Shown in pieces: positions 18,935 to 26,436 of a stretch of DNA of 35,395 bases. Under the pieces are notes generated by a model, which was not told the origin of the DNA, searched no databases, and saw only the letters and a list, made by a program, of their open reading frames with translations. The stretch comes from an uncultured Oscillospiraceae bacterium (GTDB taxonomy: Bacteria; Bacillota; Clostridia; Oscillospirales; Oscillospiraceae): the NCBI GenBank assembly GCA_947584295.1, contig CANPWM010000017.1:1-35395 (forward strand), read 5' to 3'. Made by a program: the position numbers and the translations under genes. The first letter of the stretch is position 1. Each line of letters begins with the position of its first letter.

Positions 18935-19922
18935 GCTCTCCCCTCCTCTCCTGATCCCGCAGGAAGTCAAGCACGTCCCGCGCGGCGGCCTCCACGTCCG
19001 CAAGCGTCTCCACGGACATGATCTGCCGGCGGAAAAAGGCCGCCCGGGGCATCCCGTGGAGGTACCAGGCCAGGTGCTTTCTGGCCTCCAGGCAGGCGGA
19101 CTTCTCCCCCACATGGGCGCTGGCCGTCCTGACCTGCTCCAAGGCGGTCAATATACGCTGGGCGTAGTCCGGCGGCGCGGGGATCTCCCGGCCCTCCAGG
19201 GCCGCTTTCGCCTGGGCGAAAAGCCAGGGATAGCCCTGACAGCCCCGGCCGATCATCACCCCGGCTGCCCCGGTGACCTTTAGTATGCGCACGGCGTCCT
19301 GGGCCGTAAACACGTCGCCGTTGGCAAATACAGGGATCGACACGGCCTCCGCCACCTGCCTGATGGCCTCCCAGTCGGCGCGGCCGGAGTACATCTGCTG
19401 GCGCGTCCTGCCGTGGACCGTGACGGCGGCGGCCCCGGCGGCCTCGCACATTTTGGCAAATTCCACGCAGTTGACGCTCCCCGCGTCCCAGCCCTTGCGG
19501 AGCTTCACCGTTACGGGCCGGTCGGAATTCCTTACCACCGATTCGATGATTTTTTGCGCCAGCTCCGGCGTTTTCATCAGCGCAGAGCCGTCCCCGGCGT
19601 TGACGATCTTCCCCATGGGACAGCCCATGTTGATGTCGATAACGTCACAGCCGGAGAGCCGCCCCGCCTTGTCCGCCGCCTCGCCCATGCAGACGGGATC
19701 GGAGCCGAAGATCTGCACGGCGGCGGGGTGTTCCCCGGGGCCAAGCTCCAAAAGGCGGAGGGATTTTTTGTCCTGGTGCATCAGCGCCATGGCGGAGACC
19801 ATCTCCGTGACGGTGTAGCCCGCGCCCTGGGCGCGGCATATGCCCCGGAAGGCCACGTCCGTGACCCCGGCCATAGGCGCCAGCGCCAGCCGGGTATGGA
19901 CGGGTACAGCGCCTATGTTCAC
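18924..19922 (-). CDS. tRNA-dihydrouridine synthase (DusB-like)
   Basis: This FMN-dependent enzyme reduces uridine to dihydrouridine in tRNA D-loops. From GTG 19922, behind AAAGGGGAGGG, it has 332 residues, normal for DusB-like proteins. The motifs APMAGVTDVAFR (15-26), the proton-donor cysteine C101 in DINMGCPMGKIV, LRKGWD, TVHGRTRQQMYSG, and phosphate-binding IPVFANGDV and GVMIGRGCQGYPWLF are all present. The much longer frame upstream (to 20213) is excluded because the promoter lies between. It is the first gene of the operon with the ECF sigma pair, an arrangement seen in clostridia whose meaning is unclear. A second start at an internal ATG is unlikely given the conserved N-terminus. Confidence 0.94.
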   Translation of the reverse strand: MNIGAVPVHTRLALAPMAGVTDVAFRGICRAQGAGYTVTEMVSAMALMHQDKKSLRLLELGPGEHPAAVQIFGSDPVCMGEAADKAGRLSGCDVIDINMGCPMGKIVNAGDGSALMKTPELAQKIIESVVRNSDRPVTVKLRKGWDAGSVNCVEFAKMCEAAGAAAVTVHGRTRQQMYSGRADWEAIRQVAEAVSIPVFANGDVFTAQDAVRILKVTGAAGVMIGRGCQGYPWLFAQAKAALEGREIPAPPDYAQRILTALEQVRTASAHVGEKSACLEARKHLAWYLHGMPRAAFFRRQIMSVETLADVEAAARDVLDFLRDQERRGERDG

Positions 19923-19953
19923 GGTCAACCCTCCCCTTTGGATCGTATAGCGT

Positions 19954-19982
19954 ATTGTACGAAATTTTGGGGCAAATGTCAA
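19954..19982 (-). promoter_or_regulatory. Promoter of the dus-sigma-anti-sigma operon
   Basis: On the minus strand TTGACA (19982-19977), 17 bases, TACAAT (19959-19954), 32 bases upstream of the GTG start of dus. Eleven of twelve positions match the vegetative consensus. Confidence 0.88.
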
Positions 19983-20094
19983 GGGCGGGGGCCTTGGGGC
20001 ATGGAGAAAAAGGGGCGGATCGCGCGGGATTTTCCGGGCCGCCGCGCCGGGGGAGCGGACTTGATTTTCAGGCGGGATTTTTCGTGATTTCCGC

Positions 20095-20141
20095 TTGCAA
20101 TTTAGGCTGTGGTATGGTATCTTAAAATAAGAATCATTCCT
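20095..20141 (+). promoter_or_regulatory. Promoter and likely PerR/Fur-type operator of the Fur-family gene
   Basis: TTGCAA (20095-20100), 17 bases, TATCTT (20118-20123). Just after the -10, AAGAAT-C-ATTCCT (20129-20141) is a palindrome with one mismatch around a central base, of the 7-1-7 type used by Fur/PerR proteins, placed over the start site. This fits autorepression. Confidence 0.6.
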
Positions 20142-20157
20142 GATAGGGGGGACAGCC

Positions 20158-20550
20158 TTGAGCGCCGCGAGAAAGAGCGTAAAGCGTGACGCCATTCTGG
20201 CCCTTTTGCGCAAGGTACACTGTCACCCCACGGCGGAGTGGGTACACAGCGAGCTTCGCAAGACCTATCCCGATCTGAGCCTGGGAACCGTCTATCGGAA
20301 CCTCCGTCTTTTGGCCGGCGCGGGCCTTATCCGCAGTGTCGGCGTGGTGGACGGGCAGGAGCGGTTTGACGGGGATCTCTCCGCCCACGGGCATTTTGTG
20401 TGCAGTGGCTGCGGCGCCGTGCTGGACGTGGCGCTGCCGGAGATGGATCTGGAGCGGCTCGCCGACGGCCCCCACGGCCACATGACGGGGGTGGAGGTGC
20501 GCATGACCGGCCTGTGCCGGGAGTGCCTTGACAGGGATATACAGCCCTGA
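20158..20550 (+). CDS. Fur-family regulator, PerR-like
   Basis: This 130-residue winged-helix repressor starts at TTG 20158 behind GGGGGG; the start is set by the family N-terminus. The DNA-binding part has HPTAEWVHSELRKTYPDLSLGTVYRNLRLL (in part), the usual Fur recognition motif. The C-terminal dimer domain has HGHFVC and two CxxC zinc pairs, CSGC and CREC. The small size, the position directly before a peroxide-reducing rubrerythrin (42 bases) and the Fur-type palindrome at its own promoter point to PerR, the peroxide sensor that derepresses by metal-catalysed histidine oxidation. Iron (Fur) or zinc (Zur) roles cannot be excluded from sequence. It is probably cotranscribed with rubrerythrin. 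Confidence 0.88.
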   Translation: MSAARKSVKRDAILALLRKVHCHPTAEWVHSELRKTYPDLSLGTVYRNLRLLAGAGLIRSVGVVDGQERFDGDLSAHGHFVCSGCGAVLDVALPEMDLERLADGPHGHMTGVEVRMTGLCRECLDRDIQP

Positions 20551-20592
20551 GCTGTATATATATTTTTCATTCTACAAATGGAGGTATATGTT

Positions 20593-21180
20593 ATGAAGAA
20601 GTGGGTTTGCCCCGTATGCGGTTACGTCTATGAGGGGGAGAATCCTCCCGAGTCCTGCCCGGTCTGCAAGGTTCCCGGCAGTAAGTTCACCGAGATGAAG
20701 AGCGACGCCAAGCTGGCCGCCGAGCATGAGTTTGGCATCTACGCCAAGACCGTGAAGAACAACCCCGACATCTCCGAGGCGGACAAGAAGTACATTCACG
20801 AGCAGCTCATGGCCAACTTCCAGGGCGAGTGCAGTGAGGTGGGTATGTATCTGTGCATGGCCCGCATCGCCCACAGGGAGGGCTACCCTGAGGTGGGCCT
20901 CTACTGGGAGAAGGCCGCCTTCGAGGAGGCGGAGCACGCCGCCAAGTTCGCCGAGCTTTTGGGCAGCGACCTGGAGCCCAACATGACCGACAGCACCAAG
21001 AAGAATCTGGCCTGGCGCGTGGACTGCGAGTTTGGCGCTACCCAGGGCAAGTTCGACCTGGCCGCCTGCGCCAAGAAGAACGGCCTTGACGCTATCCACG
21101 ACACCGTCCATGAGATGGCCCGTGACGAGGCCCGCCACGGCAAGGCCCTGAAGGGACTGCTGGAGCGGTATTTTAAATGA
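20593..21180 (+). CDS. Reverse rubrerythrin (N-terminal rubredoxin, C-terminal diiron)
   Basis: This 195-residue protein begins with a rubredoxin domain: C6-x2-C9 in [12 protein letters not shown] and C22-x2-C25 in [10 protein letters not shown] four-helix ferritin-like diiron domain follows, with ligands in [21 protein letters not shown] and [12 protein letters not shown]. The domain order is the reverse of classical rubrerythrin, as in the clostridial reverse rubrerythrins that reduce H2O2 to water with electrons from NADH via oxidoreductases. ATG 20593 is chosen because GGAGG (20580-20584) lies before it and the protein then starts directly with the rubredoxin fold; the in-frame ATG 20578 would place the ribosome site inside the gene. 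With the Fur-family gene upstream it makes an oxidative-stress operon closed by a terminator at 21190. Confidence 0.95.
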   Translation: MKKWVCPVCGYVYEGENPPESCPVCKVPGSKFTEMKSDAKLAAEHEFGIYAKTVKNNPDISEADKKYIHEQLMANFQGECSEVGMYLCMARIAHREGYPEVGLYWEKAAFEEAEHAAKFAELLGSDLEPNMTDSTKKNLAWRVDCEFGATQGKFDLAACAKKNGLDAIHDTVHEMARDEARHGKALKGLLERYFK

Positions 21181-21189
21181 TTCCCGCAT

Positions 21190-21214
21190 GGCCCTCCGGG
21201 TGGAGGGCCTTTTT
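21190..21214 (+). terminator. Terminator of the PerR-rubrerythrin operon
   Basis: GGCCCTCC-GGGT-GGAGGGCC followed by TTTTTC, 9 bases after the rubrerythrin stop. Confidence 0.93.
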
Positions 21215-21270
21215 CGTAAAAGGCAATCCCGTCGGGCCGGACGGCCCCGGGGAACCTGAACAAACCTGTC

Positions 21271-21306
21271 GAAAATGGCTCGATCTGCGTTTTATGACAA
21301 ACTGAA
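21271..21306 (+). repeat. Short degenerate copy of the FFPTYMPP-type repeat
   Basis: GAAAATGGCTCGATCTGCG and TTTTATGACAAACTGAA parallel the tail of the longer copy at 22136-22199 (GAAAAACGCTCGATTTGAG, TTTTTTGACAAACTAAA). It lies in the leader of the SDR gene, ending 20 bases before its ATG. Confidence 0.6.
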
Positions 21307-21326
21307 TTTGCGAGGAGGATCTTTCT

Positions 21327-22127
21327 ATGGGAGAGCTTACAGGAAAAACCGTGATCATCACCGGCGGCGGCAGGGCCACCCTCAAAGACGGCTCCGCCGG
21401 ATCCATCGGCTACGGCATCGCCATCGCCTTCGCCAAGGAGGGGGCCAATCTGGTCATCACGGGCCGCAATGTGAAGAAGCTGACCGACGCCCAGGAGGAG
21501 CTGGAGCGGCTTTACGGCATCAAGGTTCTGCCTGTCCAGGCGGACATCAACGCCGGGGCCGACAACGAGGGGGCCGTGAAGAAGGTGGTGGACGCCGCCA
21601 TCGCGGCGTTTGGCCGCATCGACGTGCTGATCAACAACGCCCAGGCCTCCGCCTCCGGGGTGACGCTGGCCGACCACACCACGGAGCAGTTTGACCTGGC
21701 CATCTACTCCGGCCTTTACAGCGCCTTCTACTATATGAAGGCCTGCTACCCCTATCTCAAGGAGGCCAAGGGCAGCGTTATCAACTTCGCCTCCGGCGCG
21801 GGGCTTTTCGGCAACTACGGCCAGTGCGCCTACGCCGCCGCCAAGGAGGGCATACGGGGCCTGACCCGGGTGGCCGCCACCGAATGGGGCAAGGACGGCA
21901 TCAACGTCAACGTCATCTGCCCCCTGGCCTGGACGGCCCAGTTGGAGAACTTCCAGGACGCCTATCCCGAGGCCTTTAAGGCCAACGTCCATATGCCGCC
22001 CATGGGCCACTACGGCAACCCCGAGACGGAGATCGGGCGGGTGTGCGTACAGCTTTCAAAGCAGGACTTCAAGTACCTCTCCGGCGAGACCCTGACCCTG
22101 GAGGGCGGCATGGGCCTGAGGCCGTAA
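21327..22127 (+). CDS. Short-chain dehydrogenase/reductase with enlarged nucleotide loop
   Basis: This 266-residue classical-type SDR oxidoreductase starts at ATG 21327 behind GAGGAGG. The catalytic S156 (NFASGAG) and Y169-x3-K173 (YAAAK) are intact, as are the Rossmann strands. Two features are off pattern. The cofactor loop, normally TGxxxGIGxxIA, reads TGGGRATLKDGSAGSIGYGI (12-31), with about nine extra residues, and the NNAG motif is NNAQ (103-106). The loop may change cofactor or cap the site. T45-G46-R47 after beta-2 would suit NADP. Substrate is unknown; gut Clostridia use SDRs for bile acids, sugars and fatty acids. It is monocistronic between two terminators, with repeat copies on both sides. 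Confidence 0.88.
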   Translation: MGELTGKTVIITGGGRATLKDGSAGSIGYGIAIAFAKEGANLVITGRNVKKLTDAQEELERLYGIKVLPVQADINAGADNEGAVKKVVDAAIAAFGRIDVLINNAQASASGVTLADHTTEQFDLAIYSGLYSAFYYMKACYPYLKEAKGSVINFASGAGLFGNYGQCAYAAAKEGIRGLTRVAATEWGKDGINVNVICPLAWTAQLENFQDAYPEAFKANVHMPPMGHYGNPETEIGRVCVQLSKQDFKYLSGETLTLEGGMGLRP

Positions 22128-22135
22128 GGAATAAG

Positions 22136-22199
22136 GTGTTTTTTCCGACGTACATGCCGCCGGAAAAACGCTCGATTTGAGTTTTTTGACAAACTAAAT
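22136..22199 (+). repeat. Dispersed repeat, short copy (FFPTYMPP type)
   Basis: GTGTTTTTTCCGACGTACAT, GCCGCCGGAAAAACGCTCGA and TTTGAGTTTTTTGACAAACT match, inverted, the start of the long copy at 32785-32843 with few substitutions. Read in one frame both encode FFPTYMPP, but no start or ribosome site is present. The copy begins 9 bases after the SDR stop and leads straight into a terminator. Confidence 0.8.
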
Positions 22200-22229
22200 C
22201 ACCGGGCAGGACACTGCCCGGTGATTTTT
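22199..22229. terminator. Terminator between SDR and DUF5107 genes
   Basis: TCACCGGGCA-GGACAC-TGCCCGGTGA followed by TTTTTC; ten perfect pairs. The genes are convergent, and A's precede the stem so it may act in both directions. Confidence 0.9.
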
Positions 22230-22239
22230 CGTAATTCAG

Positions 22240-25200
22240 TCAGGTAAGCAGGCGGGAATAGACGGTTCCCATCTGGTGAGAAGGCTCGACGGCCAAGGTC
22301 TCCTTTAAGAACACGGCGGCTTTTGTGACGTTTCCAAGGCCCAGGTTCCCCAGGGCCATGAGGTAGTTGCAGTGGGCGCGGTTCCTGGCGGTGTAGTCCT
22401 CGTCGAAAATGAGGAAATCTGGCAGGGACACGGCGAAATACTCGATCTTCCCCTCGTCCTCCAGATGCCGCTCGCCGTAGTCGATGAGCCGGTAGAACCT
22501 GGAGCGGGCGGCCCGGATATTCCCCAGCTTCAACCACGCCAAGCCTTGGTAGAGGATCATGTCCGCCGGCTGGTCGTTGTAATACATGGCCCCCGCCGGT
22601 TCGTCGGTGCCGGTGGTGGCGCGCTGGTAGCATGACTGCGCCTCCCCGGTTTTCCCCTGCCCCTCCAGGGCCAGGCCCAGATGGTAATAAATGTGGTTGT
22701 CCTTTGTGCCTTCAAGCCTGCCCTCGCCGAGATTTTCGGGGTAGACAAGGGCTTCGCGCAGGAGCTTTTCGGCGTCGGCAAAACGCCGCTCCCCCAAAGC
22801 CTTCCGGGCCATCTGCAGCAGGGCCAGGGTATACTGGGCGGTGATCTTCCCCTCGCCGCCCTCCCAGGGGTGGAAGCGGCGGGACATCATGAGATCGTAG
22901 GCCCGCTCATGCTCCCCGCACAGATTCACCAGCGTCACGTACTCCACAAAGAGGTCGTCCCGGCCGCCGAGAAGGGCCTTGTGCGCTTCGTACTTTTTGA
23001 GCCTGTCCTCAAAGCTCCGGCCCAGCTTTTTATAGAGCTGGTCAAGCTCCAAAAACACCCGCGCGTCCGTCTCATCAAGGGAGAAGGCCCGCTCCATCGC
23101 CGCCTTTGCCTTTTCGGGGTCGTGGAGCTTGTTGTAATAGACCAGGGACAGATTCCGCCAGACCGTGGGGAAGTCCGGCGCGTTCTCCGCCGCCAGCTCC
23201 CAGCAGGCCAGGGCCTCCCGCCACTGGAGCCGGTCATACCAGAGGCACCCCAAATAGTAGGGGGCGCGGGCGCGGCAACCGTTTTCCATAGCGAAGCGGA
23301 GTACGGCGATGTCCTCCGGCTTGTTGGGGAAGCAGTAGTCCGTGGGCGCGGCCTCGGCGGAGGCTAAAAGCTCCCTCGCCGCGTCCCCTTTCCCAAGCCT
23401 GTCCGCGTAATAGGCCCGGTAGTACCACAGCATGGGGTAGTCCTCCCCACAACGCTCCAGCACCCCCAGCGCCTCCTCATACGCGCCCAACGCGGCGTAG
23501 TCGCGGGCGGTCATCAGGATATTTTCACGGAAACCGCGCATCCGATCGGCAAGCTCCGCGCCGTCCGCAAGCCCCAGGAGAACCTTCTCATAGCCGGAGA
23601 CGAAATCGAAGGGATCCAGCGCCAGATTCTCCTCCACCCACCGGGCGGCAGTCCCGGCGCGGCCCAGCTTTCGCAGAAGATACGCCTTCAGCCCGCGGGC
23701 CCTGACGTTGTGGGCGTTTTTCACCAGCGACCGCTCGATATGCTCCAAGGCCCGGTCAAGCCGCCCGCCCCGGGCGTCGATGGCCGCCAGCCAGTAGAAG
23801 CTCATCTCCTGCTGCTCGCTGGTCCAGACGGCCTTGTAGAAGGCGTCGTAGGCCTCGGCCTCCCGGCCCTGAACCAGCAGGTCAAGCCCCAGCAGGTAGT
23901 ATGTCTCGCTGTTGTACGGGTTGGGGTTCCGCTCCGTCAGCCGCTCCAGGGCCTTGCGGAAATAGGGTTCCGCCTTTTTAAACTGACCCCGCCGCAGGAG
24001 AAGCTGGCCGTAGGCGTTGTTCAGGCGGATATCGCCGGGGTCGCGCTTCAGGCCCTCCAGGTAGTAGGGATCCGGCAGATAAGTGGCGTGGCGGTACTGC
24101 TCGATGTGCTGTCCCGTCAGCAGAAGCTCCTCGTTGGTGCGGTATTCCTCCGGCTCCCTGGCCGCCCTGGCGGGTTCGGGGAGCTTGGGGATCTCCCGCT
24201 TTTCAGGCCGGTATTCCACCAGACAGCGCCCTTCCGCCAGAACGGCGAGGTGCAGCTCCTCCTCAGGCACGCCGCCCACGGGAACGGTTTTTTCGTAAAT
24301 ATCCGTCGGGGAGAGCCTCGCCGTCTCGTCCAGCACTGTTTTGTCCTTGGCCGTGAGGACGATCCGGGCGTTTTCAAAGGCCCGCGTGGCGTAGGCGACG
24401 ACCCGGGCCTCCCCGTTCTCCACCGACAAGTGAATCGCCGCGTCGGTGGTGGCGTTTTTGACCTGGCCCACGGCCTTGTAGGGCATGAAGTACTGCCGGA
24501 ACACCTTCTCCTCAAAGGGCTTGAGCCAGGTAAAATCCGGCTGGTTGTCGGTGTATACGCCGGTCATCAGCTCCACATAGGGGCCGTCGGAATCCGTCAG
24601 GTTCCGATCCCAGGCCTTTCCGAAATCCCCACAGCCCCAGGTCCACTGCTTCTTGCCCGGGGAGATGTGGTGATCCGCCACATGGAGGATACCCGCGCCC
24701 ACGCCGTAGTCATAGCCGCCCACGAAGTCGTACTTTGACTTCTCCGCCATGTAGGAGGTGGGGACGGGGATATTTTTATAGCGGGAGATGTCCACGCCCT
24801 CGCTGTAATCCTTCTTATAATAGACGCCTGTGGCGATGGGGAACCGGCTTACGTCCCGTTTGCCGTGATCCATCACCGCGTGGACATCCGGCGGGAACAC
24901 GGATTGGGTGTTGTCGTTGACGGCTACCGCGGGGTTTGCCCACCAGAGGAAAGTCTGGGGCAGGCCCGTCCCGTTATAGAGCTGGCCGGTGATCTCGATA
25001 TACGCCCGGCCCGGGTAGAGGGCGATCTTCGTCAGGGCGCTGGTGCCATACATGCGGTCGGTGTCGTGCAGCAGCACCGCCGCCGAGCCGTCCTCGCCGC
25101 TTGACGTGGTGAACTCCACCGGCAAAAAGGTGGTGGGACGGTGGTGCTGGGGCCAGTTGAACTCGATGCCGCCGGAGATCCACGGCCCCGTCAGGCCCAC

Positions 25201-25509
25201 CAGGGCCGGTTTTATGACGTGATTATAATAGACGAAATCATAGCCGTTGGTCTTGTCCAGCGCCCGCTGGATCCGCCCGCCCAGCTCCGGCAGGATCATC
25301 ACCCGCAGATATTCATTCTCCAGGAAAACGGCGGTATAGTCCCTGTCCCGCTTCGTGTCGCTGATGCTCTCCACGGTGGGATAGGGGTAGACCTTCCCGG
25401 AGCTGCCCTGATAAACACGCTTGTCCAGGAAAATGGGGTTCTTCTCCGCCGGGCCGATCTCATAGGTGGGGATCGTCACCTTTTCCGCCCAGACCTTTGC
25501 TGATTCCAT
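22240..25509 (-). CDS. DUF5107-TPR protein
   Basis: This 1089-residue cytoplasmic protein has no signal peptide. The N-terminal half (about 1-400) matches the DUF5107 type, with a mutarotase-like beta-sandwich feel: FLENEYLRVMILPELGGRIQ, GYDFVYYNHVIKPALVG, WISGGIEFNWPQHHRPTTF (in part) and VELMTGVYTDNQPDFTWL. The conserved E/N/W/H residues in GGIEFNWPQHH look like a sugar-binding or catalytic site. From about 470 to the end come many helical TPR-like repeats (AYGQLLLRRGQFKKAEPYFRKAL and others). ATG 25509 has GGAGG 9 bases ahead; the longer frame is not used. Proteins of this class often sit near glycan-use genes, but here it stands alone. Carbohydrate binding or processing is inferred; the reaction is unknown. 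Confidence 0.82.
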   Translation of the reverse strand: MESAKVWAEKVTIPTYEIGPAEKNPIFLDKRVYQGSSGKVYPYPTVESISDTKRDRDYTAVFLENEYLRVMILPELGGRIQRALDKTNGYDFVYYNHVIKPALVGLTGPWISGGIEFNWPQHHRPTTFLPVEFTTSSGEDGSAAVLLHDTDRMYGTSALTKIALYPGRAYIEITGQLYNGTGLPQTFLWWANPAVAVNDNTQSVFPPDVHAVMDHGKRDVSRFPIATGVYYKKDYSEGVDISRYKNIPVPTSYMAEKSKYDFVGGYDYGVGAGILHVADHHISPGKKQWTWGCGDFGKAWDRNLTDSDGPYVELMTGVYTDNQPDFTWLKPFEEKVFRQYFMPYKAVGQVKNATTDAAIHLSVENGEARVVAYATRAFENARIVLTAKDKTVLDETARLSPTDIYEKTVPVGGVPEEELHLAVLAEGRCLVEYRPEKREIPKLPEPARAAREPEEYRTNEELLLTGQHIEQYRHATYLPDPYYLEGLKRDPGDIRLNNAYGQLLLRRGQFKKAEPYFRKALERLTERNPNPYNSETYYLLGLDLLVQGREAEAYDAFYKAVWTSEQQEMSFYWLAAIDARGGRLDRALEHIERSLVKNAHNVRARGLKAYLLRKLGRAGTAARWVEENLALDPFDFVSGYEKVLLGLADGAELADRMRGFRENILMTARDYAALGAYEEALGVLERCGEDYPMLWYYRAYYADRLGKGDAARELLASAEAAPTDYCFPNKPEDIAVLRFAMENGCRARAPYYLGCLWYDRLQWREALACWELAAENAPDFPTVWRNLSLVYYNKLHDPEKAKAAMERAFSLDETDARVFLELDQLYKKLGRSFEDRLKKYEAHKALLGGRDDLFVEYVTLVNLCGEHERAYDLMMSRRFHPWEGGEGKITAQYTLALLQMARKALGERRFADAEKLLREALVYPENLGEGRLEGTKDNHIYYHLGLALEGQGKTGEAQSCYQRATTGTDEPAGAMYYNDQPADMILYQGLAWLKLGNIRAARSRFYRLIDYGERHLEDEGKIEYFAVSLPDFLIFDEDYTARNRAHCNYLMALGNLGLGNVTKAAVFLKETLAVEPSHQMGTVYSRLLT

Positions 25510-25661
25510 AAGCGCACCTCCACAGCGTTGCGTTTGGCTCCATACTGCCAATTATACACCAGGCGAGGGGAAAAAGCATTAGCCTCAGTTGCGAAAATAT
25601 ACATATTTTTTGCTCTCGTAAGACTCGCGGATTGGTACTCTTTTTGGAGTAAGCTGTACGT

Positions 25662-25701
25662 CCACAAGAAAAGACCGCCTTTCGGCGGTCTTTTCTTGTG
25701 G
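25662..25701 (-). terminator. Terminator of the tRNA-Thr transcription unit
   Basis: CCACAAGAAAAGACCGCC-TTTC-GGCGGTCTTTTCTTGTGG is a perfect 18-bp inverted repeat. On the minus strand it starts within the CCA end of the tRNA fragment and includes a T4-C-T2 tract. It is the native terminator of the former tRNA gene. Confidence 0.85.
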
Positions 25702-25744
25702 AGCTGCTACCCAGATTCGAACTGGGGACCTCATCCTTACCAAG
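25699..25744 (-). tRNA. 3' half of tRNA-Thr(GGU), an attachment-site remnant
   Basis: On the minus strand from 25744 the sequence can be laid out as a tRNA from position 32: anticodon loop TTGGTAA (anticodon GGT), 3' anticodon strand GGATG, variable AGGTC, T-stem CCCAG, T-loop TTCGAAT, CTGGG, acceptor strand TAGCAGC, discriminator T, CCA. All lengths are canonical. The 5' half is absent: instead of CATCC the anticodon stem is preceded by ACCAC and unrelated DNA, with no D-arm. This is not a working gene but the 46-base (to the CCA) duplicated core left when an element integrates into a tRNA gene at the anticodon loop. The intact tRNA should sit at the far end of the element. Confidence 0.88.
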
Positions 25745-25909
25745 TGGTTCGGAGCCTTAAATCCCTTGCGCCCCAACGGTTTTTGGCCCTTTCTGCTCCA
25801 AAAATACGGACCCAAAGGTGCTATTAAGTCCACTGCTTCCACCCGGTGATTTCCCCGTGTGGGTCAAAGTGTGGGTCAGCCCATCTCTGTTGGTGCCCAT
25901 TCAGAATCT

Positions 25910-25940
25910 GAATTTGTGTCATCACTGGTGACACAAATTC
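25910..25940. repeat. Perfect 12-bp inverted repeat near the element border
   Basis: GAATTTGTGTCA (25910-25921) and TGACACAAATTC (25929-25940) around a 7-base loop, without a T-run. Fourteen bases apart just upstream lie two copies of GTGTGGGTCA (25856-25865 and 25870-25879). The 300-base stretch 25745-26047 has no gene I can support; these repeats could be recombinase arm sites or an operator. Confidence 0.6.
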
Positions 25941-26047
25941 ATTGCCGGGAAAAAAGGGGAAGTAATTTTCTCCCTTCTGCCAAACAACTTCTTCTCGACT
26001 TTCCACCCCCTCTGCGGTATTGTGTGTTGCCAAAGGGGGAGACAAAA

Positions 26048-26323
26048 ATGGACAATATCATCAATGAACTCTACTACGGCAACATCCGCCCGGTTGAGCA
26101 AATGGGCGGGCTCACAGCAGAAGCGGCGGCTATTATGAAGCAGGTACACGAGAACGAGGACAAGCTTGAAGAGCGCCTCAACGAGCAGGAGAAGGAACTA
26201 CTTCACGCTATCCAGGATGACCGCTTCGATGCCGCCAGTATCATCGAGGAAAAACGCTTCCGCGAAGCCTTTATCCTTGGGGCAAAATTGATGGCTGAGA
26301 TTCTCACAGGAGGCCCTCAATAA
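26048..26323 (+). CDS. DUF6809-type small protein
   Basis: This 91-residue protein starts MDNIINELYYGNIRPVEQMG behind AAAGGGGGAGA. The opening 'LYYGNI.P.EQ', a charged helical middle (NEDKLEERLNEQEKELLHAI) and the closing 'RFREAFILGAKLMAEIL' are the pattern of DUF6809 family proteins, which are common on Clostridia elements and prophages. It is acidic, all-helical and has no catalytic motif. Function is unknown. The upstream in-frame extension to 25859 has no ribosome site and crosses the inverted repeat, so I leave it out. A GC-rich hairpin terminator follows immediately. Two decayed copies of this gene lie at 26437-26680 and 27656-27719, so the cassette was duplicated inside the element. 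The family name is from memory of its pattern and not searched. Confidence 0.75.
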   Translation: MDNIINELYYGNIRPVEQMGGLTAEAAAIMKQVHENEDKLEERLNEQEKELLHAIQDDRFDAASIIEEKRFREAFILGAKLMAEILTGGPQ

Positions 26324-26390
26324 TTGCGGGGGACCCCCTGCAATTTTTGGGAGGGGAATAGTATTAATAATACGAATGGCAATAAATATA
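26311..26390 (+). repeat. Direct repeat (copy 1) downstream of the DUF6809 gene, with terminator
   Basis: It includes the hairpin ATTGCGGGGG-A-CCCCCTGCAAT with following T's (26323-26348) and then GGGGAATAGTATTAATAATACGAATGGCAATAAATATA (given in part). The same order recurs at 27720-27799. The repeat marks the 3' flank of the duplicated DUF6809 cassette. Confidence 0.8.
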
Positions 26391-26436
26391 AAGCCCTTCC
26401 GAAAGACCGCTTCGCACGTGGTTTCTCCGTTTTGTC

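Noticed and set aside
18935-19114. N-terminal extension of the sigma factor
   Set aside because: It would lie wholly inside dus, lacks a ribosome site, and is not sigma-like; GTG 18934 gives the standard start.
25528-25827. Plus-strand frame containing PDSNWGPHPYQ
   Set aside because: This string is the translation of a tRNA fragment read on the opposite strand, a known source of false proteins.
25824-26045. Minus-strand frame ending WADPHFDPHGEITG as an integrase C-terminal relic
   Set aside because: The ending recalls tails of some phage integrases, but there is no catalytic motif or longer match, so it cannot be supported.
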